Source of the DNA: Streptantibioticus parmotrematis | GTDB lineage: Bacteria; Actinomycetota; Actinomycetes; Streptomycetales; Streptomycetaceae | NCBI RefSeq assembly: GCF_019890615.1 | Contig: NZ_JAINVZ010000024.1 | Location: 48,634-112,633 of the forward strand | DNA length: 64,000 nt | Direction: 5' to 3' | Notes under the pieces: generated by a model | Databases searched by the model: none | What the model was told of the DNA's origin: nothing | Seen by the model: only the letters and a program-made list of their open reading frames with translations | Program-made: the position numbers and the translations under genes | Shown here: positions 16,383 to 26,179 of the stretch, piece after piece | How positions within the stretch are numbered: the stretch's first letter is position 1 | How the letters are laid out: each line of letters opens with the position of its first letter

Positions 16383-16746
16383 CCGCAGCCGCGCGTCGGC
16401 CGCCGCCCCGGCGTCCCGCACCGCGGCGCGCCCGCCCGGTGCCGGACCAGGGCAACCGGGGTGACGAGGCCCGCCGCCAAGGCGCCCGCCTTCGTCCGTC
16501 CGCACAGGTTCCGCCTCCCGAGGTCGACAGCGCGGCGCACTGGATCCCCCTCCGCCGTCCAAGCGGTCCGGACACCGTCCGGTGCAAGCGAACCACACAA
16601 CGTGACGGCCTGTTCGGAACATGCGCGGATTGCCGACTCCCGTGCCCGGGAAGGGATGGAAGGGCTCTTCGCCACCCGCGCGATCGGTGGCGCCACCCGG
16701 CGCGCCACCGGCGGGCCGACCGCGTCACCACCTTTGGGGGCAGCCG
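16383..16746. other. 364-bp divergent intergenic region with two short palindromes
   Basis: I see no supported gene. It holds CCGGAC-ACC-GTCCGG (16568-16582) and TGTTC-G-GAACA (16611-16621), both perfect. They lie between the sigma-like gene and the methyltransferase and are candidate binding sites. Confidence 0.5.
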
Positions 16747-17550
16747 ATGACGGACTTCGACGGGGTCAACCTGGAGGTCGACCGCCCGCACTCGGCCCGG
16801 ATGTACGACTACTACCTGGGCGGGGTCACCAACTTCGCCGCCGACCGCGAGGCGGCGGGCCACGCGATCGCGGTCTTCCCCTGGGCGCCGACCGCCGCCC
16901 GGGTCAACCGGGCCTTCATGCACCGCTCGACGAGGATGCTGGCGCGGGCGGGCATCGGCCAGTTCCTGGACGTCGGCACCGGCATCCCCACCTCGCCGAA
17001 CCTGCACGAGATCGCCCAGGGCGCCGATCCGGCCGCCCGCGTGGTCTACGCGGACAACGACCCCATCGTCCTGGCCCACGCCCGCGCGCTGCTGGTGGGC
17101 ACCGCGCAGGGCCAGACCGCCTACGTGCAGGCCGACGCGACGGCCCCTCAGTCGGTGCTGTCGGACACCCGGCTGAAGGAGACGCTGGACCTGACGCGGC
17201 CGGTGGCGCTCAGCCTCAACGCGCTGCTGCACTTCGTCCCCGACGTGCTGGGCGCGTACGAGATCGTGGAGGAGTTCAAGGACGCCCTCGCGCCGGGCAG
17301 CGCGCTCGCGATGACGCACGTCACCCCGGACTTCGCACCGGAGGAGACCGCGCGGCTGGTGCGGGTCTACACCGAGGCGGGCACGCCCGTACAGGCCCGC
17401 ACCCAGGCGGAGTTCGCCCGGTTCTTCGACGGCTGGCGGATCGCCGCACCCGGCGTCGTCCCCACCCAGCACTGGCGCCCGGACCCCGGCGACGAGACCG
17501 CCAGCGACACCGAGGCGGCGAGTTACGCGGCGGTCGCCTTCAAGCCCTGA
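16747..17550 (+). CDS. SAM-dependent methyltransferase, DUF574 type
   Basis: 267 residues from ATG 16747, with a GGGGG run as a weak ribosome site. It matches the actinomycete DUF574 (Methyltransf_19) plan: a start with RPHSARMYDYYLGGVTNFAADREA, then NRAFMHRSTR. The SAM-binding glycine motif is FLDVGTGIPTSPNLHE. VVYADNDPIVLAHARALL is the acidic ribose-binding strand, and ALSLNALLHFVPD follows. The C-terminus has FFDGWRIAAPGVV. These proteins are abundant in Streptomyces, often beside regulators, but their substrates are mostly unknown. Confidence 0.88.
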   Translation: MTDFDGVNLEVDRPHSARMYDYYLGGVTNFAADREAAGHAIAVFPWAPTAARVNRAFMHRSTRMLARAGIGQFLDVGTGIPTSPNLHEIAQGADPAARVVYADNDPIVLAHARALLVGTAQGQTAYVQADATAPQSVLSDTRLKETLDLTRPVALSLNALLHFVPDVLGAYEIVEEFKDALAPGSALAMTHVTPDFAPEETARLVRVYTEAGTPVQARTQAEFARFFDGWRIAAPGVVPTQHWRPDPGDETASDTEAASYAAVAFKP

Positions 17551-17682
17551 GCGCTGACGCCTACAACCTCCCCACCGCTGCACAAAATTGATCGGATCAG
17601 CACTGAATCCATCATGGACAAACACGCGGCCGCTCAACTAGCGTCCGGTCCGCCGGAATTCCCACCTCCTGGGGAGTCACCC

Positions 17683-19590
17683 GTGGACAGACGTCGATTC
17701 CTGATGGTCAGCGCGCTGAGCCCGGTCGCGGCGATGGCGGTGAGCTCCGGGACCGCCTTCGCCGCGAACACGCCGTCGCCCGGCGGCCACTCGTTCTCCT
17801 TCGCCCCGGACGGCAGTGCCTTCCTGCTGGACGGCGAGCCGTTCCAGATCCGCAGCGGCGAGATGCATCCCGCGCGCATCCCCGTGCCGTACTGGCGGCA
17901 CCGCGTGCGGATGGCGAAGGCGATGGGGATGAACACCGTCTCGCTGTACGTGATGTGGAACTACGTCGAGGAGCGCCCCGGCGTCTTCGACTTCCGCACC
18001 GACCGCCGCGACGTCGCCTCCTTCATCCGGATCTGCCAGGAGGAGGGCATGTGGGTGCTGCTGCGCCCGGGCCCGTACGTGTGCGGCGAGTGGGACCTCG
18101 GCGGCATCCCGCCGTACCTGCTGCGCTACCCCGACATCAAGCTGCGGGTGCGCGCCGCCGACGACCCGCACTACATGGCCGCCGCCCGCCGCTACATCCG
18201 TGAACTCGCCCGTATCGTGCGGCCGTTGCTCGTCGCGAACGGCGGACCGGTCCTCATGGTGCAGGTGGAGAACGAGTACGGCTCCTACGGGAACGACGCC
18301 ACCTACCTGGCCGAGGTCCGCCAGGCGTGGATCGACGCCGGGGTGGACGGCCCGTTCTACACCGAGGACGGGCTCGGGCAGGTGGAGGCCAATCACACGA
18401 ACGTCCCCGGCGGGGCCGTCGCGCTCAGCGGGGGCGACGCGCCCTCGGTCGCCCAGGCGCGCACCGCGTTCCCGTCCGTGCCCGCGATGGCCGGCGAGGT
18501 GTACCCGGGCTGGCTGACGCACTGGGGCGACGACGGCTTCCAGGGCGCCGACACCGACATCTCCGGAACGCTGAAGGGGCTGATGGACGGCAAGCTGTCG
18601 TTCAACCTCTACATGATCCACGGCGGCACCAGCTTCGGCTTCTTCGCGGGCGCCAACGCCGACGACCTGTCCGGCGACTACCAGCCGGACATCACCAGTT
18701 ACGACTACTGCGCGCCCGTCACCGAGCAGGGCGCCAAGGGCCCGCGGTACGACGCCTACCGCGACCTGATCGGCGGCTACCTGTCCGTGCCGCCGCCCGC
18801 CGTGCCCGATCCGGTGCCGACGCTGGCCGGTCCTTCGGTCACGCCGCGGCCGTACGCCTCGCTCTGGGACAACCTGCCGCCCGCGCTGCCCGCCGCCGAC
18901 ACCGTGAACCCGCAGCCGTTCGAGACGTACGGGCAGAACTCCGGCTTCGTGCTGTACCGCAGGCGGCTGGCCGACTACGCGGGCGGCGCGCTCGACATCC
19001 GGTGGGTGCACGACTACGCGACGGTCTTCGTGAACGGCGCCTACGCGGGCGGCTTCTCACGGCCGCGGATCCCGGACGCGCTGGCGAGCACGCTGAACGT
19101 GACCAACGGCAACGCGCCGCTCACCCTGCCTACCGGCCAGGCCCCGGACCCCGTGCTGGACATCCTGGTCGAGGGCATGGGCCGCACCAACTACGGCCAC
19201 GCGCTGGTCGACCGCAAGGGCATCCTGGAGTCGGTCACCCTGGCCGGCGGCGACCCGCTGACCGGGTGGGAGACCCGTCTGCTGCCCATGGACGAACGGT
19301 TCGTGCGCGGACTTCGCCCGAAGGTGAGCGATCCGCACCGGCCCGGTCTCTTCTTCCGCGCCACGCTCGACCTGAAGGAGCCCGCCGACACCTACCTCGA
19401 CCTGTCCGGCTGGACCAAGGGCGTGGTCTGGGTCAACGGCACCAACCTGGGCCGCTACTGGCAGCTCGGCCCGCAGCACCGGCTGTACTGCCCGGCGCCG
19501 TGGCTGCGGCGCGGAAGCAACGAGATCCTGGTGTTCGACCTGCACCGGACCGAGCCGAAGCCGATCGGCCTGACGAGCACGCTGGGCTGA
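17683..19590 (+). CDS. Secreted GH35 beta-galactosidase
   Basis: 635 residues from GTG 17683, preceded by GGGGAG. ATG 17614 is in frame but lacks a ribosome site and would bury the signal. The N-terminus has a Tat-type motif (DRRRFLMVS) and a likely cleavage after GTAFA. The TIM barrel shows GEMHPARIPVPYWRHR, RPGPYVCGEWD, the acid/base Glu198 in QVENEYGSYG and the nucleophile Glu272 in MAGEVYPGW. C-terminal beta domains carry WVHDYATVFVNG and GWTKGVVWVNGTNLGRYW. It releases terminal beta-galactose outside the cell. Its neighbours are unrelated, so it is likely a single-gene unit. Confidence 0.93.
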   Translation: MDRRRFLMVSALSPVAAMAVSSGTAFAANTPSPGGHSFSFAPDGSAFLLDGEPFQIRSGEMHPARIPVPYWRHRVRMAKAMGMNTVSLYVMWNYVEERPGVFDFRTDRRDVASFIRICQEEGMWVLLRPGPYVCGEWDLGGIPPYLLRYPDIKLRVRAADDPHYMAAARRYIRELARIVRPLLVANGGPVLMVQVENEYGSYGNDATYLAEVRQAWIDAGVDGPFYTEDGLGQVEANHTNVPGGAVALSGGDAPSVAQARTAFPSVPAMAGEVYPGWLTHWGDDGFQGADTDISGTLKGLMDGKLSFNLYMIHGGTSFGFFAGANADDLSGDYQPDITSYDYCAPVTEQGAKGPRYDAYRDLIGGYLSVPPPAVPDPVPTLAGPSVTPRPYASLWDNLPPALPAADTVNPQPFETYGQNSGFVLYRRRLADYAGGALDIRWVHDYATVFVNGAYAGGFSRPRIPDALASTLNVTNGNAPLTLPTGQAPDPVLDILVEGMGRTNYGHALVDRKGILESVTLAGGDPLTGWETRLLPMDERFVRGLRPKVSDPHRPGLFFRATLDLKEPADTYLDLSGWTKGVVWVNGTNLGRYWQLGPQHRLYCPAPWLRRGSNEILVFDLHRTEPKPIGLTSTLG

Positions 19591-19628
19591 TGCCCGCACC
19601 GGACTGATGCCGGTGGCGCGCGAAGCGG

Positions 19629-20117
19629 TCAGCGTTCCAGGGCCCGCAGTTCGAACCAGGTGGTCTTGCCCCGCGGCAGCAGGTCCACGCCCCAGCGGTC
19701 GGAGAGGCGGTCCACCAGCATCAGGCCGCGGCCGCTGACGTCCAGCTCGCGCACCGGCAGCAGGCACGGCAGGGCCCGGGAGGGATCGCGTACCTCGACC
19801 CGGACCCAGCCGCGCCGCCGCAGCATCCGCAGGCCGAAGGTCTGGGCACCGGTGTGGCGCACGGCGTTGCCGACGAGTTCGGACACCAGCAGTTCGCAGG
19901 TGTCGCCCAGCGGCGCCAACTGCCAGGCGCGCAGCACCGCGAGGGCGAGGCGGCGGGCGGTGGCCGCGGACTCGGGGCGGGAGGTGAGGCAGACCTCGTC
20001 CACCGAGGGGTTGCCGAGCAGTTCGAGGGTGCCGGTGTCGTGCGGCACCTCTCCCGCGACCGCCACCGCGGTGGCGACCGAAGCCTGCGACTGCTCGGAT
20101 CCTCCCTGACCGGCCAT
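19629..20117 (-). CDS. ATP-binding protein of the RsbW/anti-sigma HATPase type
   Basis: 162 residues if ATG 20117 is used; a GTG at 20204 would add 29 residues. The single domain is a GHKL ATPase with an N-box (ELVSELVGNAVRHTG) and G-boxes (VEVRDPS, SGRGLMLVDRLSDRWGV, GKTTWFEL). Such stand-alone Streptomyces proteins are relatives of anti-sigma factor kinases, usually without a neighbouring sigma gene, as here. A run of TTAAGG repeats at 11-bp spacing lies upstream and may regulate it. The partner is unknown. Confidence 0.82.
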   Translation of the reverse strand: MAGQGGSEQSQASVATAVAVAGEVPHDTGTLELLGNPSVDEVCLTSRPESAATARRLALAVLRAWQLAPLGDTCELLVSELVGNAVRHTGAQTFGLRMLRRRGWVRVEVRDPSRALPCLLPVRELDVSGRGLMLVDRLSDRWGVDLLPRGKTTWFELRALER

Positions 20118-20313
20118 GGCTTCATGATGGCCGGTCAGAAAGGTGCCGGGGTCCGAAGCGGAGGAATTCGCCGCCCGGCCGGGACGGTTACCGGCCACCC
20201 TCACGGGGGGCCGTACCAGGGGCCCGAGCGGGGCGTTCCCCGTGGTGAGCGCACTGACCTGCTGTGATCACGTGCGGACGGGCGGTGACGAGGTGGCCGG
20301 GAAACGGATCTCC

Positions 20314-20341
20314 TTAAGGCTGTTTTAAGGCCTGTTTAAGG
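20314..20341. promoter_or_regulatory. Three TTAAGG repeats at exact 11-bp spacing
   Basis: TTAAGG occurs at 20314, 20325 and 20336, separated by CTGTT- and CCTGT-type spacers. The stretch is conspicuously AT-rich for this genome. One helical turn per repeat is the pattern bound by OmpR-class response regulators. It lies upstream of the minus-strand HATPase gene; the rest of 20205-20400 shows no gene. Confidence 0.5.
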
Positions 20342-20400
20342 GCATCCGCGACCACTTCGTCACCCCTTCCGTCACCCACACGAGCGTAAGGCGGGCTGGT

Positions 20401-21168
20401 TCAGGCGAACTTGGCCTTGCCCGGGCCGTCCTCCACGAAGCTGCGCATCCCGGTCTCGCGGTCCCGGGTGGCGAACAGCCCGGCGAACAGGCCGCGTTCG
20501 ACGGCCAGGCCCGTGTCGAGGTCGGTCTCCAGGCCCGCGTCCACCGCCTCCTTGGCGGCGCGCAGCGCCAGCGCCGGGCCCTTGGCCAGCCGGGCGGCCC
20601 AGGCGTGCGCCTCCTCGAAGACCTGCTCCGCCGGGACGACCCGGTCCACCAGGCCGATGGCGAGCGCCTCGTCGGCCTTGACCTGGCGGCCGGTGAAGAT
20701 CAGGTCCTTGGCCTTCGCCGGGCCGACCAGCCGGGCCAGCCGCTGGGTGCCGCCCGCGCCGGGGATCACCCCGAGGAGGATCTCCGGCTGGCCCAGCTTG
20801 GCGTTCTGCGCGGCGACGCGGATGTCGGCGCACAGCGCCAGCTCGCAGCCGCCGCCCAGCGCGTAGCCGGTGACGGCGGCGACGACGGGCTTGGGGATGC
20901 GGGCGACGGCGGTGAAGGAGTCCTGGAGCTCCTGGGAGCGCAGGATCATCTCCTCGTAGTCCATCTCCCGCATCTCCTTGATGTCCGCGCCGGCCGCGAA
21001 CACCTTCTCCCCGCCCCACACGACGACGGCGCGTACGTCGTCGCGTCGGGCGCACTCGGTCGCGGCGTCGCGCAGGGCGTCCTGGGTGGCGGCGTCCAGC
21101 GCGTTCATCGGCGGACGGTCAAGGCGGATGACGCCGACCCCGTCGGCGGCCTCAAGGTGAACAGTCAT
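20401..21168 (-). CDS. Enoyl-CoA hydratase/isomerase (crotonase family)
   Basis: 255 residues from ATG 21168, typical for the family. It hydrates trans-2-enoyl-CoA in fatty acid or amino acid breakdown. The CoA and oxyanion loops are FAAGADIKEM and GYALGGGCELALCADIRVA. The catalytic glutamates lie in GGGCELAL and GQPEILLGVIPGAGGTQRL, so both hydratase acids are kept. It stands alone, with a terminator between it and the upstream L,D-transpeptidase gene, so its pathway cannot be inferred from neighbours. Confidence 0.93.
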   Translation of the reverse strand: MTVHLEAADGVGVIRLDRPPMNALDAATQDALRDAATECARRDDVRAVVVWGGEKVFAAGADIKEMREMDYEEMILRSQELQDSFTAVARIPKPVVAAVTGYALGGGCELALCADIRVAAQNAKLGQPEILLGVIPGAGGTQRLARLVGPAKAKDLIFTGRQVKADEALAIGLVDRVVPAEQVFEEAHAWAARLAKGPALALRAAKEAVDAGLETDLDTGLAVERGLFAGLFATRDRETGMRSFVEDGPGKAKFA

Positions 21169-21194
21169 GGGGGTGACGTTAGCGCCCGGGAACG

Positions 21195-21224
21195 CGGAAC
21201 GGCCCGCCAGGGCGGGCCGTTCCG
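21195..21224 (-). terminator. Hairpin terminator after the first L,D-transpeptidase gene
   Basis: CGGAACGGCCCGCC (21195-21208) pairs perfectly with 21211-21224, with a very short AG loop. It lies between the transpeptidase stop at 21252 and the enoyl-CoA hydratase start, on the transcribed minus strand. Confidence 0.7.
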
Positions 21225-21251
21225 GTCGGCGTGGTGCGGTGCTGTCGGGGC

Positions 21252-22466
21252 CTACTGGCCGGCGGTCCACTGCGACCACGGCATGTTCCAGCCGTTGAAG
21301 CCGTTGTCGGGGGCGACGAGGGTGTCGTGGGAGTTGGAGACCACCACGACGTCGCCGACCAGCGAGTGGTCGTAGAACCACGCGGCGGGCGTGCCGTTCT
21401 CGCCGCCGCCCTTCTCGTCGCGCAGGCCCACGCAGCCGTGGCTGGTGTTCTCGCTGCCGAAGACCGAGTCGGCGCCCCAGTAGTTGCCGTGGATGAAGGT
21501 GCCGGACTGGGTCAGCCGCATCGCGTGCGGCACGTCCGGGATGTCGTACTCGCCGCCGAAGCCGACCGTCGAGCCGTTCATCCGGGTGATCGGGTCCTTC
21601 TCGCTGATCACCATCTTGCCGTTGTACGTGGTGTGTTCGGGGCTGCCCGCGGAGATCGGGATGGTCTTGATCGTCTGCCCGTTCTGGGTGACCTTCATCT
21701 CGTGCGACGAGGCGTCCACGTAGCTGACCTGGTTGCGGCCGATGGTGAAGTGGACGTCCTTGCTCTGGCTGCCGTAGACGCCGGGGGCGGACTGCACGCC
21801 GTCGAGGCGCAGGCTGAGCGTGACCTGGGTGCCGGGCGCCCAGTAGTTCTCCGGGCGGAAGTCGATGCGCTGGTTCCCGAACCAGTGGCCGACGACCGGG
21901 ACGGACGGCGAGGCGGTCACCTTGATGCCGTCCTCGACCGCCTCGGTGTCCTTGACCGGCCGGTTGAAGCTGAGCGAGACCTCGGTGCCGACGCCGACCG
22001 TGGTGCCGTCGTCGGGGGTGAAGAAGCCGATGAACGAGTCCTTCGGCACGACCGTGGTGAACGTGGCGTGCCGGGCCGACTGGCGCCCCTGGTCGTCCTT
22101 GGCGATCGCGTCGACCGTGTACTTGGTGGAGACGGCGAGGTGGGAGTCGGGCGTCCAGCCGGTGCCGTCGGGGGTGACCTTCCCCGGCACCTCGGTGCCC
22201 TTGCCGTCCTTGACCTCGACCTGGGTGAGCCTGCCGTGCGCGGCGGTCACCTTCAGGGCGCCGGTGGTGGCGACGTCGGTCGCGCCGTCGCGCGGGAGCA
22301 CGGTGACCACGGCCTGCGACGTCTTCGCGGCCGACCCGCCGGAACCCCCCGGGCCGGCGTCGGCGCTGTGGCCGCCGCACGCGGTGGCCAGCAGCAGTAC
22401 CGCGCCGACCGCCCCCGCCAGCAGGCCCCGCCGGGCCCCGGCCGCGGCCGTACCTATCCGCTTCAC
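21252..22466 (-). CDS. L,D-transpeptidase lipoprotein with Ig-like domains
   Basis: 404 residues from GTG 22466 with GGGGAG upstream. The signal peptide ends in the lipobox LLATAC (Cys30), so it is membrane-anchored outside the cell. Two Ig-like regions follow (about 65-150 and 155-250; QAVVTVLPRDGATDV, FFTPDDGTTVGVGTEVSL). The YkuD catalytic domain is last, with NGSTVGFGGEYDIPDVPHAM, HGNYW and the active-site Cys345 in SHGCVGLRD. It makes 3-3 cross-links in peptidoglycan. The neighbouring paralogue upstream has a near-identical catalytic core, suggesting duplication. Confidence 0.95.
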   Translation of the reverse strand: MKRIGTAAAGARRGLLAGAVGAVLLLATACGGHSADAGPGGSGGSAAKTSQAVVTVLPRDGATDVATTGALKVTAAHGRLTQVEVKDGKGTEVPGKVTPDGTGWTPDSHLAVSTKYTVDAIAKDDQGRQSARHATFTTVVPKDSFIGFFTPDDGTTVGVGTEVSLSFNRPVKDTEAVEDGIKVTASPSVPVVGHWFGNQRIDFRPENYWAPGTQVTLSLRLDGVQSAPGVYGSQSKDVHFTIGRNQVSYVDASSHEMKVTQNGQTIKTIPISAGSPEHTTYNGKMVISEKDPITRMNGSTVGFGGEYDIPDVPHAMRLTQSGTFIHGNYWGADSVFGSENTSHGCVGLRDEKGGGENGTPAAWFYDHSLVGDVVVVSNSHDTLVAPDNGFNGWNMPWSQWTAGQ

Positions 22467-22543
22467 CGTCTGTACTCCCCTCGCGCGAGCCGTCGCCCAC
22501 ATTCCTGCCCGGTCGGCGTCGTGCCGATCCCCCCTGGGATCAC

Positions 22544-22576
22544 GTCACTTGGCCCTCACAGAGTTCTCACACAATC
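22544..22576. promoter_or_regulatory. Three 11-nt units with a TCAC core between the L,D-transpeptidase genes
   Basis: Units GTCACTTGGCC (22544), CTCACAGAGTT (22555) and CTCACACAATC (22566) each carry TCAC at the same place. Tandem 11-nt units with a TCAC core resemble PHO-box direct repeats of Streptomyces, though the match to the full consensus is partial. They lie 78 bp before the lipoprotein transpeptidase start. Confidence 0.5.
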
Positions 22577-22608
22577 ACATGGCCGATGAGCCGACGGCTA
22601 CGGGATTG

Positions 22609-23637
22609 TCACCGTTGCGTAGCAAACGTCGCGGCTGCGGGGCGGGTGGGCGCCGGGGCGGGGGCGTGGGCGGACGCGGAGGCGTGGACCCGCGGCGCGG
22701 GCGCGCCGGTCCAGCGCTGCCACGGCATGTTCCAGCCGCCGAGGCCGTTGTCCGGCGCGACCGGGGCGCCGTGGCCTCCGGTCACCTCGACGACGTCGCC
22801 GACCAGGGAGTTGGCGTACAGCCAGCCCGCCGGGGTGCGCGCGCCGCCGCCCTTGACGTCGCGCAGGCCGACGCAGCCGTGGCTGGTGTTGGCGGCGCCG
22901 AAGATCCCGGGCGGTGACCAGTAGTTGCCGTGCAGGAAGGTGCCCGAGTCGGTCAGGCGCATGGCGTGCGGCACGTCCGGGATGTCGTACTCGCCGCCGA
23001 ACCCGACCGTCGAGCCGTTCATCCGGGTCACCGGGAACTTCTCGCTGATCACCATCAGCCCGTCGTACGTGGCGTGCTGCGGGCCGCCCGCGCTGACCGC
23101 GAGGGTGCGCACGACCTGGTCGCCGCGGCGCACGGTCAGGGTGTGGGCGTCGGTGTCCACGGTGTCGGTCTGGGCGCGGCCGATCCGGAAGACGACGTCC
23201 TCGTCCTGCGTGCCGTAGGTGTCCGGCGCGCCCCGCACGCCGCGCAGCCGCAGCCGCAGGTCGACCCGGGTGCCGGGGGCCCAGAAGCCTTGCGGCCGCA
23301 GGTCGAGGCGCCGGTCGCCGAACCAGTGCCCGGCCACCGGCACGTAGGGGGTGGCCCGGACGGCGATCGCCCGTTGCACGGCGGCGCGGTCGGCGACCGG
23401 GTGGTCGAAGTCGATCGAGACGATCATCCCGGTGCCCACGGTGGTCCCGGCGTCGGGGGTGTAGAAGCCGGTGAGGGCGGCGCGGTGTTCCGGCCGGGCG
23501 GCGACCGGCCGGGACGCGGGCGGGTGCCCGGTGTCGCCGGCCAGAACGAGGGCGACGAGGGCCGAGAGCGCGGCCAGGGCCACGGCGGCGGCCGTCACTC
23601 CGGCCGCGCGGAGGCGGTGCTTCGCTGCGCTGATCAC
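22609..23637 (-). CDS. L,D-transpeptidase with N-terminal membrane anchor
   Basis: 342 residues from GTG 23637, which lacks a clear ribosome site. An N-terminal hydrophobic helix (GVTAAAVALAALSALVALVLAG) has no lipobox, so it is a signal-anchor. There is only one Ig-like domain (about 55-145; TGFYTPDAGTTVGTGMIVSIDFDHPV), one fewer than in the paralogue. The YkuD domain has NGSTVGFGGEYDIPDVPHAM and catalytic Cys255 in SHGCVGLRD. The last ~30 residues are an Ala/Pro-rich tail. The shared catalytic segments indicate that this and the adjacent gene arose by duplication, with different anchoring and length. Confidence 0.93.
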   Translation of the reverse strand: MISAAKHRLRAAGVTAAAVALAALSALVALVLAGDTGHPPASRPVAARPEHRAALTGFYTPDAGTTVGTGMIVSIDFDHPVADRAAVQRAIAVRATPYVPVAGHWFGDRRLDLRPQGFWAPGTRVDLRLRLRGVRGAPDTYGTQDEDVVFRIGRAQTDTVDTDAHTLTVRRGDQVVRTLAVSAGGPQHATYDGLMVISEKFPVTRMNGSTVGFGGEYDIPDVPHAMRLTDSGTFLHGNYWSPPGIFGAANTSHGCVGLRDVKGGGARTPAGWLYANSLVGDVVEVTGGHGAPVAPDNGLGGWNMPWQRWTGAPAPRVHASASAHAPAPAPTRPAAATFATQR

Positions 23638-23853
23638 GTAGGGTCAAACGACCGGGCGGCGCGGGCGTGATGGCCGAGGGGCCGCCGCGGGCGGCCGCCC
23701 ACTCGTTTGCCCGGCGAACACGGTGACGACGAGCGGCCAACAGGGAAAGAACTTGTCGTAGGAACGGGATCCGCCCGCGGCCGGGACGCCGGGGGCGGCC
23801 ACGCGTCCCACGGGGGCGCGCCCGGGTGCCGTCGAGCCGCGGGAGGCCTGGAC

Positions 23854-26130
<2,277 letters not shown>

Positions 26131-26179
26131 GCGTTGTCAGTGCCCGCCTCTAGTCTCGGACGGTGAAGGGGGCATCGCG

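Noticed and set aside
19597..19615. Hairpin after the GH35 gene as a terminator
   Set aside because: CACCGG/CCGGTG is only 6 bp; possible but too weak to list as a feature.
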